A stretch of DNA of 64,000 nt. It comes from Vesta saturnalis. Taxonomy: Eukaryota > Arthropoda > Insecta > Coleoptera > Lampyridae. The notes beneath the pieces were generated by a model. The model was not told the DNA's origin and searched no databases. It worked only from the letters and a program-made list of their open reading frames with translations. The position numbers and the translations under genes are program-made. The stretch covers positions 2,657,501 through 2,721,500 of the forward strand of contig JARFJB010000408.1 in NCBI GenBank assembly GCA_036346205.1, read 5' to 3'. Positions 53,891 to 64,000 of this stretch are shown one piece after another. How positions within the stretch are numbered: the first letter of the stretch is position 1; each line of letters opens with the position of its first letter.

Positions 53891-54734
53891 TAACTTTGTA
53901 GTCGTTGCGTTATCACACATGGACCATCGTTGCATCCAATAAAATGTTTTTTTGAAGTCTATACGATTGCTGGAACGATTATTTGGGTACAAAGAAAAAA
54001 GTTGAATACACCAGATGTAAAATAGAAAAATTGAAAAGTGCTGGGATACTACGAAAAAAAATATATTTACAAAATTATTCGTTCTGAACTTATAATGGAA
54101 ACGCTGCCAAAACCGTAAGAGATATCAACAATATGTATAGAACAACGTTGAAGAGAATTAAATTTGCTATAAAGTGGCAGCACTCGTCTATCTTGATTTA
54201 GAAGATAGGCTAATTCGCTACTCATTTTCAGCGCACACGAATAAACCGTTAAGGTCACATGGTAAATATTTAATATACTTACATTTAATTTGAGAATATA
54301 CAAATGTGAAAATAAAGAATAACCAGTGCAACTTTATTGAATTTGACAAAAATCTAACCGTGACGCTGTCTCCCTCCTAATCGAACGAAGATAGGCGAAT
54401 GCTGCCAGTGATTGTTTTATAGCACATTTACTTCTTTACAACTTTGTTTCTATACACATTTTTAATATCTATCACAGTTTTGCAGCGTTTCCATTATAAA
54501 TTCAGAGCGTATAATTTTGTCAAGCTTTTATTTTTTTTTCGTAGTGGTATCCCAACACTTTTCTATAAATTTTACATCAGTTGTATTCGACTTTTTTCAC
54601 TTTATCGGTTGGTGCCCAAATAATCATTCCAGCAATCTTATAGACTTAAAAAATTACTAATTGGATTGGAATATGGTCCACGCGTGATGACGCGTCAAAA
54701 TAACTGTCGGCGTTTTAGATTAAGAAGGCCTTGA
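53879..54734. mobile_element. MITE with long inverted ends, 856 bp
   Basis: The left end reads TCAAGGCCTTCTTAA and the right end reads TTAAGAAGGCCTTGA, exact inverted complements. Inverted similarity continues inward for roughly 250 bp on each side, including CACATGGACCAT against ATGGTCCACGCG, AAGTCTATACGATTGCTGG against CCAGCAATCTTATAGACTT, and TATAATGGAAACGCTGC against GCAGCGTTTCCATTATA. The middle (about 54130-54470) is unpaired and has no coding capacity. Superfamily cannot be assigned. Confidence 0.85.
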
Positions 54735-56797
54735 AACTACACATTTCAGAAGACGAAATAAATAAGGAACGTGCACGAAAGCCAAGGCGATTGGATTTTG
54801 TATTATAAATATATTTATTTCATAACTTTCTGTAAAACAAATGGTTATTAAAATTTCTAGATTACATCGTACTTTTATACCCCGGATAAATTGTGCGTAC
54901 GGCACTGATAATTCGTGAGTGCTATGGAGTTATTTGTAGTTTAATTGCTTAATCAATGTGTGACTTATTCGATAATCTTTCAAAAATGGAATTGCCGCGG
55001 GTTTTTAATTTTACTGTGGATCGAAGAAATATCCAATTATTTACTTAGCATGTAATTAGAGCTTTGATTTTCTTATTCCTTGTAGTACAGTATTTGTTAT
55101 CTCACTACAAGTTTTGTATTTAATAAAGATTCGCTTTCAGAAAAGCTTCCAAGAGGTACTGAATATGAAAGCATTTATGATTAATGAAATTGCATGAACT
55201 AAATGCTGCCAAACATTCAAACTTGTAACTCCAAATGTAATCAAAAGGCAAAGTGTAATACAAAAATATTTGGCATATAATAAAAGTTTATTTTATTCAA
55301 GCGTTATTCTGTCAATAGATCAGTATGAAAAGTTTATTTTATCTAAATTAATGAAAGAAGTAATACCGTACTAGACAGCTAATAATTTCAATATTTCAAT
55401 AATTTGATGTTAGTATATATTGATTAGTAGCGGTGCAATATGAAATTATTTCCATGGTGTTCATAAAAGGTAATTATTTAAACGTCATTTTATTCTTTGT
55501 AAGGAATAATATATGCTACAATTAGTACTTTTCCAAGTGTTATCAGTTCGTCAACTATTATGAAATCATTCTAAATCAGTTACAATTTGACCAAATCAAT
55601 AAAAGCGAAAAACAGTGATATCAGAAATTAACAAATGTTTAGGATATGACTTACTAAAGTTACTTTTAGGATTCTCCTAGGAAACCGTGTTTTAGCTATT
55701 ACTGAAAAGGTCACCAACCACTTGATGCCTAAATATAAATAATAGTAAATAATAACACTTACCATTTTACGTAGCATGTTGTCAAGGCATCTAAAACAAA
55801 ACTAAAGGTAATTTTTAATTCTTTACTCAATAGTAGTGTATAATTGTACACTTTAAATTAATATAAAAATTTAATAAAACAGGTAAATCAATAAATCTTC
55901 AATCAAGATAATCAGGGTAACAGGCCAACAAAATGTAGACACATTATACGTATAGATCAGAACGAACATAGAACGGGATAAAAATGCACACATTGTAAGA
56001 GTATTTATTAGACATCCTTATTAAGTGCTAAACATATACTCATACGGCCTTTGCGTGTTTATAAAAATTCCATATTAGGCCAGTTAAAATGGAAATTTGG
56101 CTTTCATAAATACCAATTATAGAGGTACATTGCAACCGAAGTTGTTTGGTGTGGGTCAACATTCAACCATCACACCTACAAGGAGGAAATTACAGGAAAT
56201 GAAATAATAATACGTTCATAAAGGAAACAGATACTTCACAAAACAACAGTAATGATTTAAATCAAGTAGACTTTAATAGTTATTTGTCACTAGGATAGAA
56301 ACAATAGTTTTGAGAGCATGAGCGGAATTACGTGCCCAGACGCTAACCTACTCGCAAAAATAGCTTCTGGGCGTGTGATACACTATTTTTCATCAATTTT
56401 CTAACAATATTTTTGAAAATTGTTTGATGACGGCATCATATTTTAAATTATGTTGGCAGCACTAAATATTAATGTGTCAAGCGATCTTAATCTAAGTGAT
56501 AGCTGTCAGCGAATGTTATAACAAATCGGTAGTGTCGAACTAAAAATTGGAACGTACTGCCGGTATACACTTGAAACCATGAACGATATTGAAGATTGAA
56601 TAGTCATATTTACCGAACGGAAGCACAAAACAGGCATTTGAATGCCTTTAAATTTTAAAGCAGCCTGCCTGGTAACGTAAATTAAGGTGACCCGTTAAAT
56701 ATTAACAATTAACAATTATTAACAATTTTTAGGGCTTATTAGATTGGGTATTCGCACATTTTACAAAAAAGGAATATCATGATTGAATCAGCTTTAA

Positions 56798-56799
<2 letters not shown>
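54735..56799. other. AT-rich intergenic sequence
   Basis: No gene or repeat is recognised over about 2 kb, apart from a short hairpin at about 56328-56377 (CGTGCCCAGACGCT paired with AGCTTCTGGGCGTG). Confidence 0.45.

Positions 56800-56870
<71 letters not shown>
56800..56870. repeat. (TA)n microsatellite, left of foldback element
   Basis: 71 bp of alternating T and A. Confidence 0.98.
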
Positions 56871-56872
<2 letters not shown>

Positions 56873-56937
56873 GGATGCCCACGAGATCACTTTCCGGCTG
56901 CCATTTTTTTATTTATCTATTGATTTAAATGAAACTT

Positions 56938-57675
56938 GGCAGGGTTGTTACTCTAACCAAACGTCATTTTTAGGAATTTTTGACAAGCATTTCCGACTTC
57001 CGGTTTCACCGAAAATGACCTTAACTTTTGATTTTTAAATGACACCCCCTGTATATTTTTAGTTCTTCGGATTCTGGAGGTCATTTTACGGCCGATTGCG
57101 TAATAATTAAATCGATTTTTTTCGAAATGTAATTTTAAAATTGAATTTTATTTTCTCATCCAGAGTGCCATGACCATCTTAAAATCATTCTACATACTTA
57201 ACTCACTTCCAGAAAAATGCAAACTCACTTTTATCTTTGTTAACTTTTTTACTAGAACGTTCTAAACTTTATTTTTGCCGTAGCTCAAAAAAATTAAATG
57301 GAAGCATACCACTTTCATAAAACTACTAAATGCAGTATTTTAAAACGAATTTAATGACGTATAACACGTTTTGTCATTTTTACCCATTTTCGATTTAAAA
57401 CATTTTTATTTTTATATTTACGTCTTACTCATTAATAAAATACACTTCCTATGTCACAGCACATCAGAGTTGCCATGAAAACAATAGGTGGCTAGGTTGC
57501 CATGGAAACACTATGATAAATTTAAAAGTTTGAGAGGTAATAATAAAGGTTGTTGTTTATTAACATAAATCTAATATTTTACTTGAGTTTGTTGTTAGTT
57601 TAATTATAAAATTAACAAAAATGTTTACCAAGAGTGAGCAGGTTGATATACTTATTATGTATGGACAATGTGCCA
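56938..57675 (+). repeat. Left arm of foldback element
   Basis: Inverted copy of 58340-59088. It ends at 57675, immediately after a plus-strand start codon (57621) and 18 transposase codons reading MFTKSEQVDILIMYGQCA. About a dozen bases present in the right arm near 58440 are missing here. Confidence 0.92.
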
Positions 57676-58394
57676 CGGGTAGAGATAACATGTTCTCCAA
57701 ATCGTTCTTCTAAGTAATTTCTCACAACAATAGCGTTGTGAGCCGGCGCACCATCTTGTTGATAATAAAGGTGATGATTATTTATTTCCAATGGTAATTC
57801 CTCCAAAAAATTTTCAATTTCATGTTGTAAAAAACCCAAATATCGTTCTTCATTTAAATGCCCTTGGAAAAGAATCGGTCCCACAATACGAGTACCAATT
57901 ATTCCAGCCCATACATTTACTCCAAATATCTCTTGAAAATTACCTTCCATCATTCGGTGTTCATTTATCGCTGACCAATATCTTGTATTTTGCCGGTTGA
58001 ACATTCCATTATTGGTAAATCTCGACTCGTCAGAATACAAAATAGAATTGGCTAGGCTATTGTCGGCATCGTTATGTTCCAAGAACCAGTTGCAATATTC
58101 CAGTCTTCTAACAAAATCTCCCTTGTACAAATGTTGGTGAAGCTGGTACTTAAATGATTTGTATCCATGTTTCTTTAAGATCTTTCTTGCTGATTCTGCG
58201 TCAATGTCTAATTCAAAGGCATTTCCCTTGTGGATGCTGTGGGGTTTTCTTATAAGGTAGATAATGTATTGTCTTGTAGGATGATGAAGACGCTCAGGAT
58301 ATTCTTGCCGATAATCTCGTTCGGTTTCCGCTGCATTTTTGGCACATTGTCCATACATAATAAGTATATCAACCTGCTCACTCTTGGTAAACAT
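57676..58394 (-). pseudogene. Mariner-like transposase truncated by inverted duplication
   Basis: The minus-strand start is at 58394 (MFTKSEQVDILIMYGQCAKN). A DUF4817-type N-terminal region with RDYRQEYPERLHHPTRQ is followed by a shortened second DNA-binding segment ending ARKILKKHGYKSFKYQ. The catalytic domain follows, with ILYSDESRFTNNG (first aspartate), IFGVNVWAGIIGTRIVGPI and HHLYYQQDGAPAHNAIV (second aspartate). It then runs through RFGEHVISTRG. There the coding similarity stops, just before the PRSPDLTPLDF-type block with the third acidic residue. The open frame runs on for 22 codons into the inverted arm (to 57612), reading antisense leader sequence. About 30 residues between the two DNA-binding helices also look missing. 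Apart from this the frame is open throughout, so it is younger than the other transposase remnants here. Confidence 0.9.
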
Positions 58395-59088
58395 TTTTGT
58401 TAATTTTATAATTAAACTAAGAACAAACTTTAATTTAATTTTTAAGTAAAATATTAGATTTATGTTAATAAACAACAACCTTTATTATTACCTGTCAAAC
58501 TTTTAAATTTACCATAGTGTTTCCATGGCAACCTAGCCACCTATTGTTTTCATGGCAACTCTGATGTGCTGCGACATAGGAAGTGTATTTTATTAATGAG
58601 TAAGACGTAAATAAAAAAATAAAAATGTTTTAAATCGAAAATGGGTAAAAATGACAAAACGTGTTATACGTCATTAAATTCGTTTTAAAATACTGCATTT
58701 AGCAGTTTTATGAAAGTGGTATACTTCCATTTAATTTTTTTGAGCTACGGCAAAAATAAAGTTTAGAACGTTCTAGTAAAAAAGTTAACAAAGATAAAAG
58801 TGAGTTTGCATTTTTCTGGGAGTGAGTTAAGTATGTAGAATGATTTTAAGATGGTCATGGCACTCTGGATGAGAAAATAAAATTCAATTTTAAAATTACA
58901 TTTGGAAAAAAATCGATTTAAGTATTACGCAATCGACCGTAAAATGACCTCCAGAATCCGAAAAACTAAAAATATACAGGGAGTGTCATTTAAAAATCAA
59001 AAGTTAAGGTCATTTCCGGTGAAACCGGAAGTCGGAAATGCTTATCAAAAATTCCTAAAAGTGAAGTTTGGTTACAGTAACAACCATG
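58340..59088 (-). repeat. Right arm of foldback element
   Basis: Original 5' half of the element: terminal sequence, leader, start codon and first codons, read on the minus strand. Pairs with 56938-57675. Confidence 0.92.
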
Positions 59089-59094
59089 CCATTA

Positions 59095-59098
<4 letters not shown>

Positions 59099-59188
<90 letters not shown>
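59099..59188. repeat. (TA)n microsatellite, right of foldback element
   Basis: About 90 bp of alternating T and A. Confidence 0.98.
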
Positions 59189-59191
<3 letters not shown>

Positions 59192-59964
59192 GTACATAAA
59201 TTCAGCTTTAGGTACTTCTTGCCGCGAAATGACGCATCGCATCAAGGAATTGTATAGTACACAATTAGTTTACATTTTAAAATTTTACATACTGGTACAT
59301 TTATATCTTTGAAATATGCAGCTATTTCAAAAATATGTGGTAAGAACGAACAGCACCTAGTAATCCCTCCCTCTCTGCTGCTGGACTTCACCCAAAATCA
59401 GGACAGTGGAAATGAATATAAGTTTAAATAAAGTTAAGATCAGTTAAGCTTGCGTATGTACGCTGTTATACTAATTTTGTTACAATGCTCTGTTTTTTTT
59501 ATTCATATGTGTTAGATAAAACAGAATCAAGGAACGTAAGTCTGCCGGGCTATATTATGCGACTGTGATAATCGTATGTCGACACTTAATGTAATATTCT
59601 GACATTCTCCACTTTGACGTTTTGCTTTGGTTGTTGGTTTAATATCTCATTTATACGTTTTACTTGACATATTACATAAAAAAACGGTTTTTTTCAAAAC
59701 TACATTAACGATAAACGTTGTAGAAAGGGATAAATATAATTTTGTATAAATTTTATATATAATTTGTTGTTAAGAAGCTTCGCAATAAACATCTAAAGTT
59801 ACAAGCTCAACAAGTAATTATGAATGTTCCTCATTATTTTGAACGAGAACGTGACAATGTTGGCGCATTTGCTTCTGTTATGCAGGTACAAATTTTTTTA
59901 GGTTAGTAAATTGGATTTTAAAACTTATCTAATTGGGTTACAGAAAAAAAAATTATCCATTGTT
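59189..59964. other. AT-rich intergenic sequence, nothing recognised
   Basis: No gene or repeat is recognised. Confidence 0.4.
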
Positions 59965-60075
59965 TGATATAAGTGTATCAGAGGGCCTTTAAAGCAGCGC
60001 GACATATTTCAAAACACGACGCGGAGTGTTTTGTAAGTCGCAAGGGCTTTAAAGGCCTCTTATGCACGCATATCA
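59965..60075. repeat. 111-bp palindrome
   Basis: The arms read TGATATAAGTGTATCAGAGG... and its complement ...CCTCTTATGCACGCATATCA. The inner arms CCTTTAAAG and CTTTAAAGG pair, and the tip AAAACACGACGCGGAGTGTTTT is itself self-complementary. The centre is at about 60020. It is non-coding and could be a very small foldback element or a cruciform-forming site. Confidence 0.8.
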
Positions 60076-61573
60076 TACGCTATTTTTTATTACGAATGTA
60101 TCATAATCTCAAAAATGTAATTTAAACTCCAGGTAAATATCTAGGTAATAAAGGTAGATCAATCGTTTCTATAGCAACCTTTAAAAAAGTAGGCGCATCA
60201 TAAACATCATTGCGACAATCGTTGATTATGATGCATGTGTAATAAAAATTATATTAATAGTCGATGCAAAAACCACCTAAAAATTGTTTTTTGACTTATA
60301 AGCAATTTAAAATTGATAAAATTTTAAAAATGATGTTTGTGACGTCATAATGTTAAATTAATTCTCAACAGTACAGTATCAACGGCTTCTACATGTAAAT
60401 TGACTAAACATATCCGAAATTTAGTGCAAAAAAATTATTTATAATATAGCTTGTTTAGCCATGCGTGATAAAGTTTACGGTTAGGTTGACAACTAAACTT
60501 GTGCGGTACTACATCAACTTTAATTTTTGCTCTACTTCCCATTGTAGTATAGTAAATATAATTCTCCATGTCTTCTTTCAGCTAAAAAACATCAAATCAT
60601 GAGAATTATTTAAATGACATTATAACAACGGTAGAACCACCATTATATACACTTTTAAAATTTCAATTTAGTATAGTACATAACCTAGCGCGTAATGAAA
60701 ATATAAAATACTAAATTAAACCGAAACCATTCAATAACCCTGTAAAAATTTATTATTTAGTCGTTTTAAATCATTAATAGAAATTTTTTTGATGCTATGA
60801 TTCTTAAAAGTTATGACTGTGGAGTTTAGTTAAAAAATTCCATTATCGAATTCTGTTTATCATAAATAATTATTAATTGCTATATCATTATAAAATACTT
60901 ACATTAAAATGATCCTCACAACAAAAATTTGATGTGGTTTAGGGATTAGATCGGCGCAGTACTTGAAACCGTTTATTTCGGCGTTTTAACATCTTGTGGA
61001 ACATTTAAAAACATGTTTTGCGGAGTTGTTTTTGTAGTATTCGTACATAATGGAGCGAAGAAAACTCGATAACTTTTAAGGTTTGACATTTTTTATATAT
61101 TTATCAATATATTGACGATAATAACAAGATTTAATGGATTAAAAGTCAAAACACTGTATCAGCTGTATGCGACAATGAGTACAATAATCATAGTGACGTC
61201 ACATGCGCTCTGGTTTGTTCGGGAACTTTCGGCGTGTTCCTGGTACTGGGTCCAAAAATGTATCTTTAATTTAATATAACTTTTTAATTAGAGTGAAAAG
61301 AAAAACTAAAAATAGTTTTGTTATAAAACGTATATATGATTTAATTTATTTATTACAAAAAAATTTTTTTTTCAAAAACCCAATTGTATAATAGCGTACT
61401 GCAGTATACGTGGTTACACGTTAACAAATATTAAAAAAGGTTTAGTGACGCAGTACCAAATCAATCGGAGGTTACTTTTAAACGCAAAAGAGGCAAAATT
61501 TACGAAATGCATTCAAAACGTATATACCTAATCTTTTTACCTAAATTGTCTATAATGAGCTAATAATTTTTTA
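60076..61573. other. AT-rich intergenic sequence, nothing recognised
   Basis: No gene or repeat is recognised over about 1.5 kb upstream of the Tc1/IS630 remnant. Confidence 0.4.
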
Positions 61574-62090
61574 GGCTCTCATGTTACTGTAGCTACTTTA
61601 ACGCGAGAAGTTTTAAAAGTGGGTGTATTTAGCTTCAGTAGTGCGAGTTTAATACGGTTATTGCGATCCATTGGTTTTTCTTTTACAAAAGATGATGGTA
61701 GAAGAATTAACTCAATAAAACCGTAGACCAAAAAAATACGACGAAATTGCATTAAAAAATGGACATAAGTTGTTACGATTGCCGCCGTACCATTTTCAAT
61801 TCAATGCTATTGAGTTAGGGTGGGCGAATTGTAAGAAGTTTTACAACAGAAGTGTCGGACAAAATAATGTTGAATTTGATGCGAATGTGAAGGAAACATA
61901 ATTAGCAGCTTTAAGTCGAATTGACGCTGACCATTGGATAAAATGTATTTCACATGCGGAAAAGAATATGCAAGAATGGTGGAAAAATGAAAAACAATTA
62001 GATATCGAGGTGGCCCTATTAATTATAACTATAGGTGAAACCAGTTCTGACGAAAGCGAAAAAGACAATTTTTACCGTAGCTCTGAGTAG
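61574..62090 (+). pseudogene. Tc1/IS630-type transposase, internally deleted
   Basis: The first part reads HVTVATLTREVLKVGVFSFS then LIRLLRSIGFSFTKDDGRR, matching the linker between the DNA-binding and catalytic domains. After a stop and a frameshift at about 61728-61740 it jumps to KYDEIALKNGHKLLRLPPYH and FQFNAIELGWANCKKFYNR. The third catalytic residue (the glutamate in NAIE) is there, but both aspartates are lost in the deletion. The C-terminal region continues through LSRIDADHWIKCISHAEKN with one in-frame stop, then an acidic tail ending at the TAG at 62088. It is related to 52394-52950 and 4006-5269; the PPYHFQFN-IE block is the shared signature. Confidence 0.82.
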
Positions 62091-62680
62091 TGCCACAGTT
62101 TTTACCAGTTATTCGTGATTTAGTTCAGCAATGTTTGTATTATATAATTTATTATTCCTAAGCACAATTATCCTTTATGTAATTGCTATGATGTAACAAT
62201 ACAAACTTACATAAAATTTAATTTTTCAACTTGGACAAAATTGTTTACATCTTTAACAATTCTTAACAAATACTACTACCGACGAAAATAACTGTAAGTG
62301 TTATCGAAACGTTTAGATCGTATAATTTAAAATACACCATTAAAAAAACCCAAAAAAGATAGGTATTTTATTACATAAAATTGTCTGAAATACTTGCATT
62401 GATTAAAAATAAATAATGTCACTGTATTTAACGTTATTTCCGTTTCCAAGAATTCATATTACAAATTAGGCGTTCAATAACTACATAATTCAAAGAAATT
62501 AAATAAAATGAGCGACATTTGATTAAATGTGTTATAATTACATGTTATCGGTAATACAGAAATCTGTATAAAAACATCATAAAATACTAACGTATACATA
62601 CGTTTATGAAAATTAAATCATGCAGTTGTTCGGAATGAGTCATACGCAATCTGATGATTTTATCTATGCGCAGTTACAAG
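62091..62680. other. AT-rich intergenic sequence, nothing recognised
   Basis: No gene or repeat is recognised between the Tc1/IS630 remnant and the next transposon. Confidence 0.4.
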
Positions 62681-62808
62681 TACATGGTCCGCCAGTGAAG
62701 CAAGAAATTTTTTCAGAAAATGTTTATTATTAAAACCTTTTCTACAGGTGTGAGTAGAGGAAAGTATGCCATTTTGTAACTTAAAAATAATTCCGCTGAA
62801 GTGAGAGC
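62681..62808. repeat. Left terminal inverted repeat
   Basis: Pairs with 63613-63740. It overlaps the 3' end of the remnant coding region, so the last predicted residues after GIIFKL are terminal repeat rather than protein. Confidence 0.85.
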
Positions 62809-63349
62809 CATTTTTGTGTAAACACTCTTCTAATCTGGATTGAAAATTTTCCATTACTCGGCGAAGCAGGACAGATTAAATTCGCTCAATTTTTTGTGTA
62901 ATGTTTATTGCTAATTCTGGTGAACTTTGTGGTCTGTTACTGTATACCTTGCTCTTCAAAAATACCCAAAGGAAAAAAACCGCATGCTGAAAGATCCGGG
63001 GATCTTGCGGGCCACTAAATGTCGCCATATCTGAAAATTAGTCAGCCGGGAAAAGTTTCCTTAAAGCAGTCATAGACACTCGACTACGTCGTAATGCTAC
63101 TCGCACTCTATCAATGTTTTCCTCCGCTCCCACAGACCGTATTGCCCCTTCAGCCTTTAAGTTTAATGTGGCGTCAATTTGTTCAAACTTTCTTACCCAC
63201 TGCATAATTGCATGAGCGGACGGCACACTTCCATGTCGTGAAACATTGAAGTTATTACAAAACAGTCGTTGTTCCGGAGTCACACACTCACCATTTTTAT
63301 AAAACGATTTTACGCAAAACACACGCTGAATGCCTGACCACCTCTCCAT
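62790..63349 (-). pseudogene. Mariner-like transposase lacking its catalytic core
   Basis: The minus-strand start at 63349 gives MERWSGIQRVFCVKSFYKNG, with a DUF4817-type DNA-binding domain (VTPEQRLFCNNFNVSRHGSV, then AIMQWVRKFEQIDATLNLK and EENIDRVRVALRRSRVSMTA). The frame stops at 63038. Immediately after, with no room for the two catalytic aspartates, the sequence resumes in the C-terminal part: a damaged SPD-like stretch, FFLWVFLKSKVYSNRPQS, LPEL-like SPELAINITQKIERI, a stop, then SVLLRRVMENFQSRLEECLH and NGSHFSGIIFKL. The deletion thus removed the whole central catalytic region and left both protein ends. The copy is inactive but its inverted repeats are well kept. Confidence 0.88.
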
Positions 63350-63612
63350 GTTCCTGTTTAATGTCAGTAACCATCAAACAATAATAAGTTCATGGAGACA
63401 TTGACTTTTGGTAAAAAAAATCTCTTAATCTTTCGGCATGCGATTCATTCGACGGATTTCTGAAGAGCGGGGTATAGAGTAATAGACCTCAAACCTTACC
63501 GAAATTATCATCGAATATCAAACTGAGCGAATTCAACCTTTCCTGCTCCGTCGAATAACCGAAAATTCTGTAGGAAGAGTGTTTACAAAGATATGGTTCC
63601 CATTTGAGCGGA

Positions 63613-63740
63613 ATTATTTTTAAGACATAAAACGGCACACTTTCCTCTACTCAAAGCTGTAAAAAAAAACTTTTGAAAATAAACATTTTCTGAAAAAAAT
63701 GAGTAGTTCAAAATTTTCCACTTCACTGGCGGACCCTGTA
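63613..63740. repeat. Right terminal inverted repeat
   Basis: Pairs with 62681-62808. Confidence 0.85.
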
Positions 63741-64000
63741 TGTACGTCTCATCGTTTTGGAGTTATAGTGAATAATAAGGTACATCTAGACACACAGACA
63801 TCCTGAACGATAGCGGCAAAATTTTGTCGTCGTAAAATGAGTGGATTTAGCGATATGAAGAAAAATGTAGATTACCCTACATACCAAGACGTAAGTTGGA
63901 ACATTGTATGATTGTAAAAAAAAATTTACAGTCTGAGTTTACTTTCAATGAATTAAACTTAAGCTATCTCTTAGAAAATTAAAAATTAGAAAGCGTGCAA
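63741..64000. other. AT-rich sequence at window end, nothing recognised
   Basis: No gene or repeat is recognised. Confidence 0.4.

Larger units (their letters stand above)
56938..59088. mobile_element. Foldback mariner-like element with ~740-bp inverted arms
   Basis: The left arm (56938-57675) and right arm (58340-59088) are inverted copies along their whole length. Both carry the tip TTCCGGTTTCACCG...CTGTATATTTTTAGTT, the same A/T-rich leader, GTTGCCATGGAAACACTATG, and the first 18 codons of the transposase. The unique centre (57676-58339) holds the rest of a truncated transposase on the minus strand. (TA)n tracts lie just outside both ends. This is a head-to-head structure in which an inverted copy of the 5' half replaced the element's 3' half. 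Confidence 0.92.
62681..63740 (-). mobile_element. Internally deleted mariner-like element with ~120-bp TIRs
   Basis: The left end (from 62681, TACATGGTCCGCCAGTGAAG) and right end (to 63740, inverted as TACAGGGTCCGCCAGTGAAG) are inverted complements. Similarity runs inward for about 120 bp, including TTTTTTCAGAAAATGTTTAT, GAGTAGAGGAAAGT and CTTAAAAATAATTCCGCT. Inside is a minus-strand transposase lacking its catalytic centre. Length is 1,060 bp, shorter than a full autonomous element would need. Confidence 0.9.

Noticed and set aside
57791..58000. Plus-strand open frame inside the foldback element
   Set aside because: Antisense shadow of the minus-strand transposase.

Overview
This is AT-rich nuclear DNA from an animal, most likely an insect. 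The support is the mix of decayed transposons: P-element/THAP9-like, piggyBac with TTAA ends, several Tc1/mariner (IS630) families with a DUF4817-type N-terminus, and a hAT tail. There is also a tRNA-derived SINE-like repeat, there are putative introns in the P-like gene, and (TA)n tracts are common. I recognise no intact host gene, rRNA, tRNA or CRISPR array. Every recognisable coding region is a broken transposase. Species cannot be named from this window.

Layout. 1-10.86 kb is AT-rich sequence holding a mariner-like transposase remnant (404-1159, minus), a three-copy foldback repeat (2450-3444), a broken Tc1/IS630-type transposase (4006-5269, plus) and a P-element-like transposon delimited by matching 38-39 bp inverted ends (6114-9734). 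10.88-11.81 kb is a (TGTGCG)n tract. After about 320 bp of ordinary sequence comes a 31-kb array (12134-43217) built from two hexamers, ACACAG and ACACGG, on the plus strand. The array has almost no T, alternates between blocks of each hexamer, and carries recurring landmark motifs that show a higher-order repeat. Several tracts inside it are full of small deletions.

43.2-64 kb is AT-rich again. It holds a piggyBac element with perfect 17-bp inverted ends and TTAA on both sides (45648-47848), a SINE-like repeat (about 48059-48450), a mariner-like N-terminal fragment ending at a (TA)n tract (51013-51428), a Tc1/IS630 remnant (52394-52950), short CAGGGTGT-ended elements, a hAT C-terminal remnant beside an 856-bp MITE (53590-54734), a foldback transposon with roughly 740-bp inverted arms between two (TA)n tracts (56938-59088), a 111-bp palindrome (59965-60075), another Tc1/IS630 remnant (61574-62090) and an internally deleted mariner-like element with long inverted ends (62681-63740).

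No genes here work together as a pathway. The window reads as a graveyard of cut-and-paste transposons around a very large simple-sequence satellite. The most unusual objects are the hexamer array with its higher-order structure and the head-to-head foldback element whose transposase 3' end was replaced by an inverted copy of its own 5' end.
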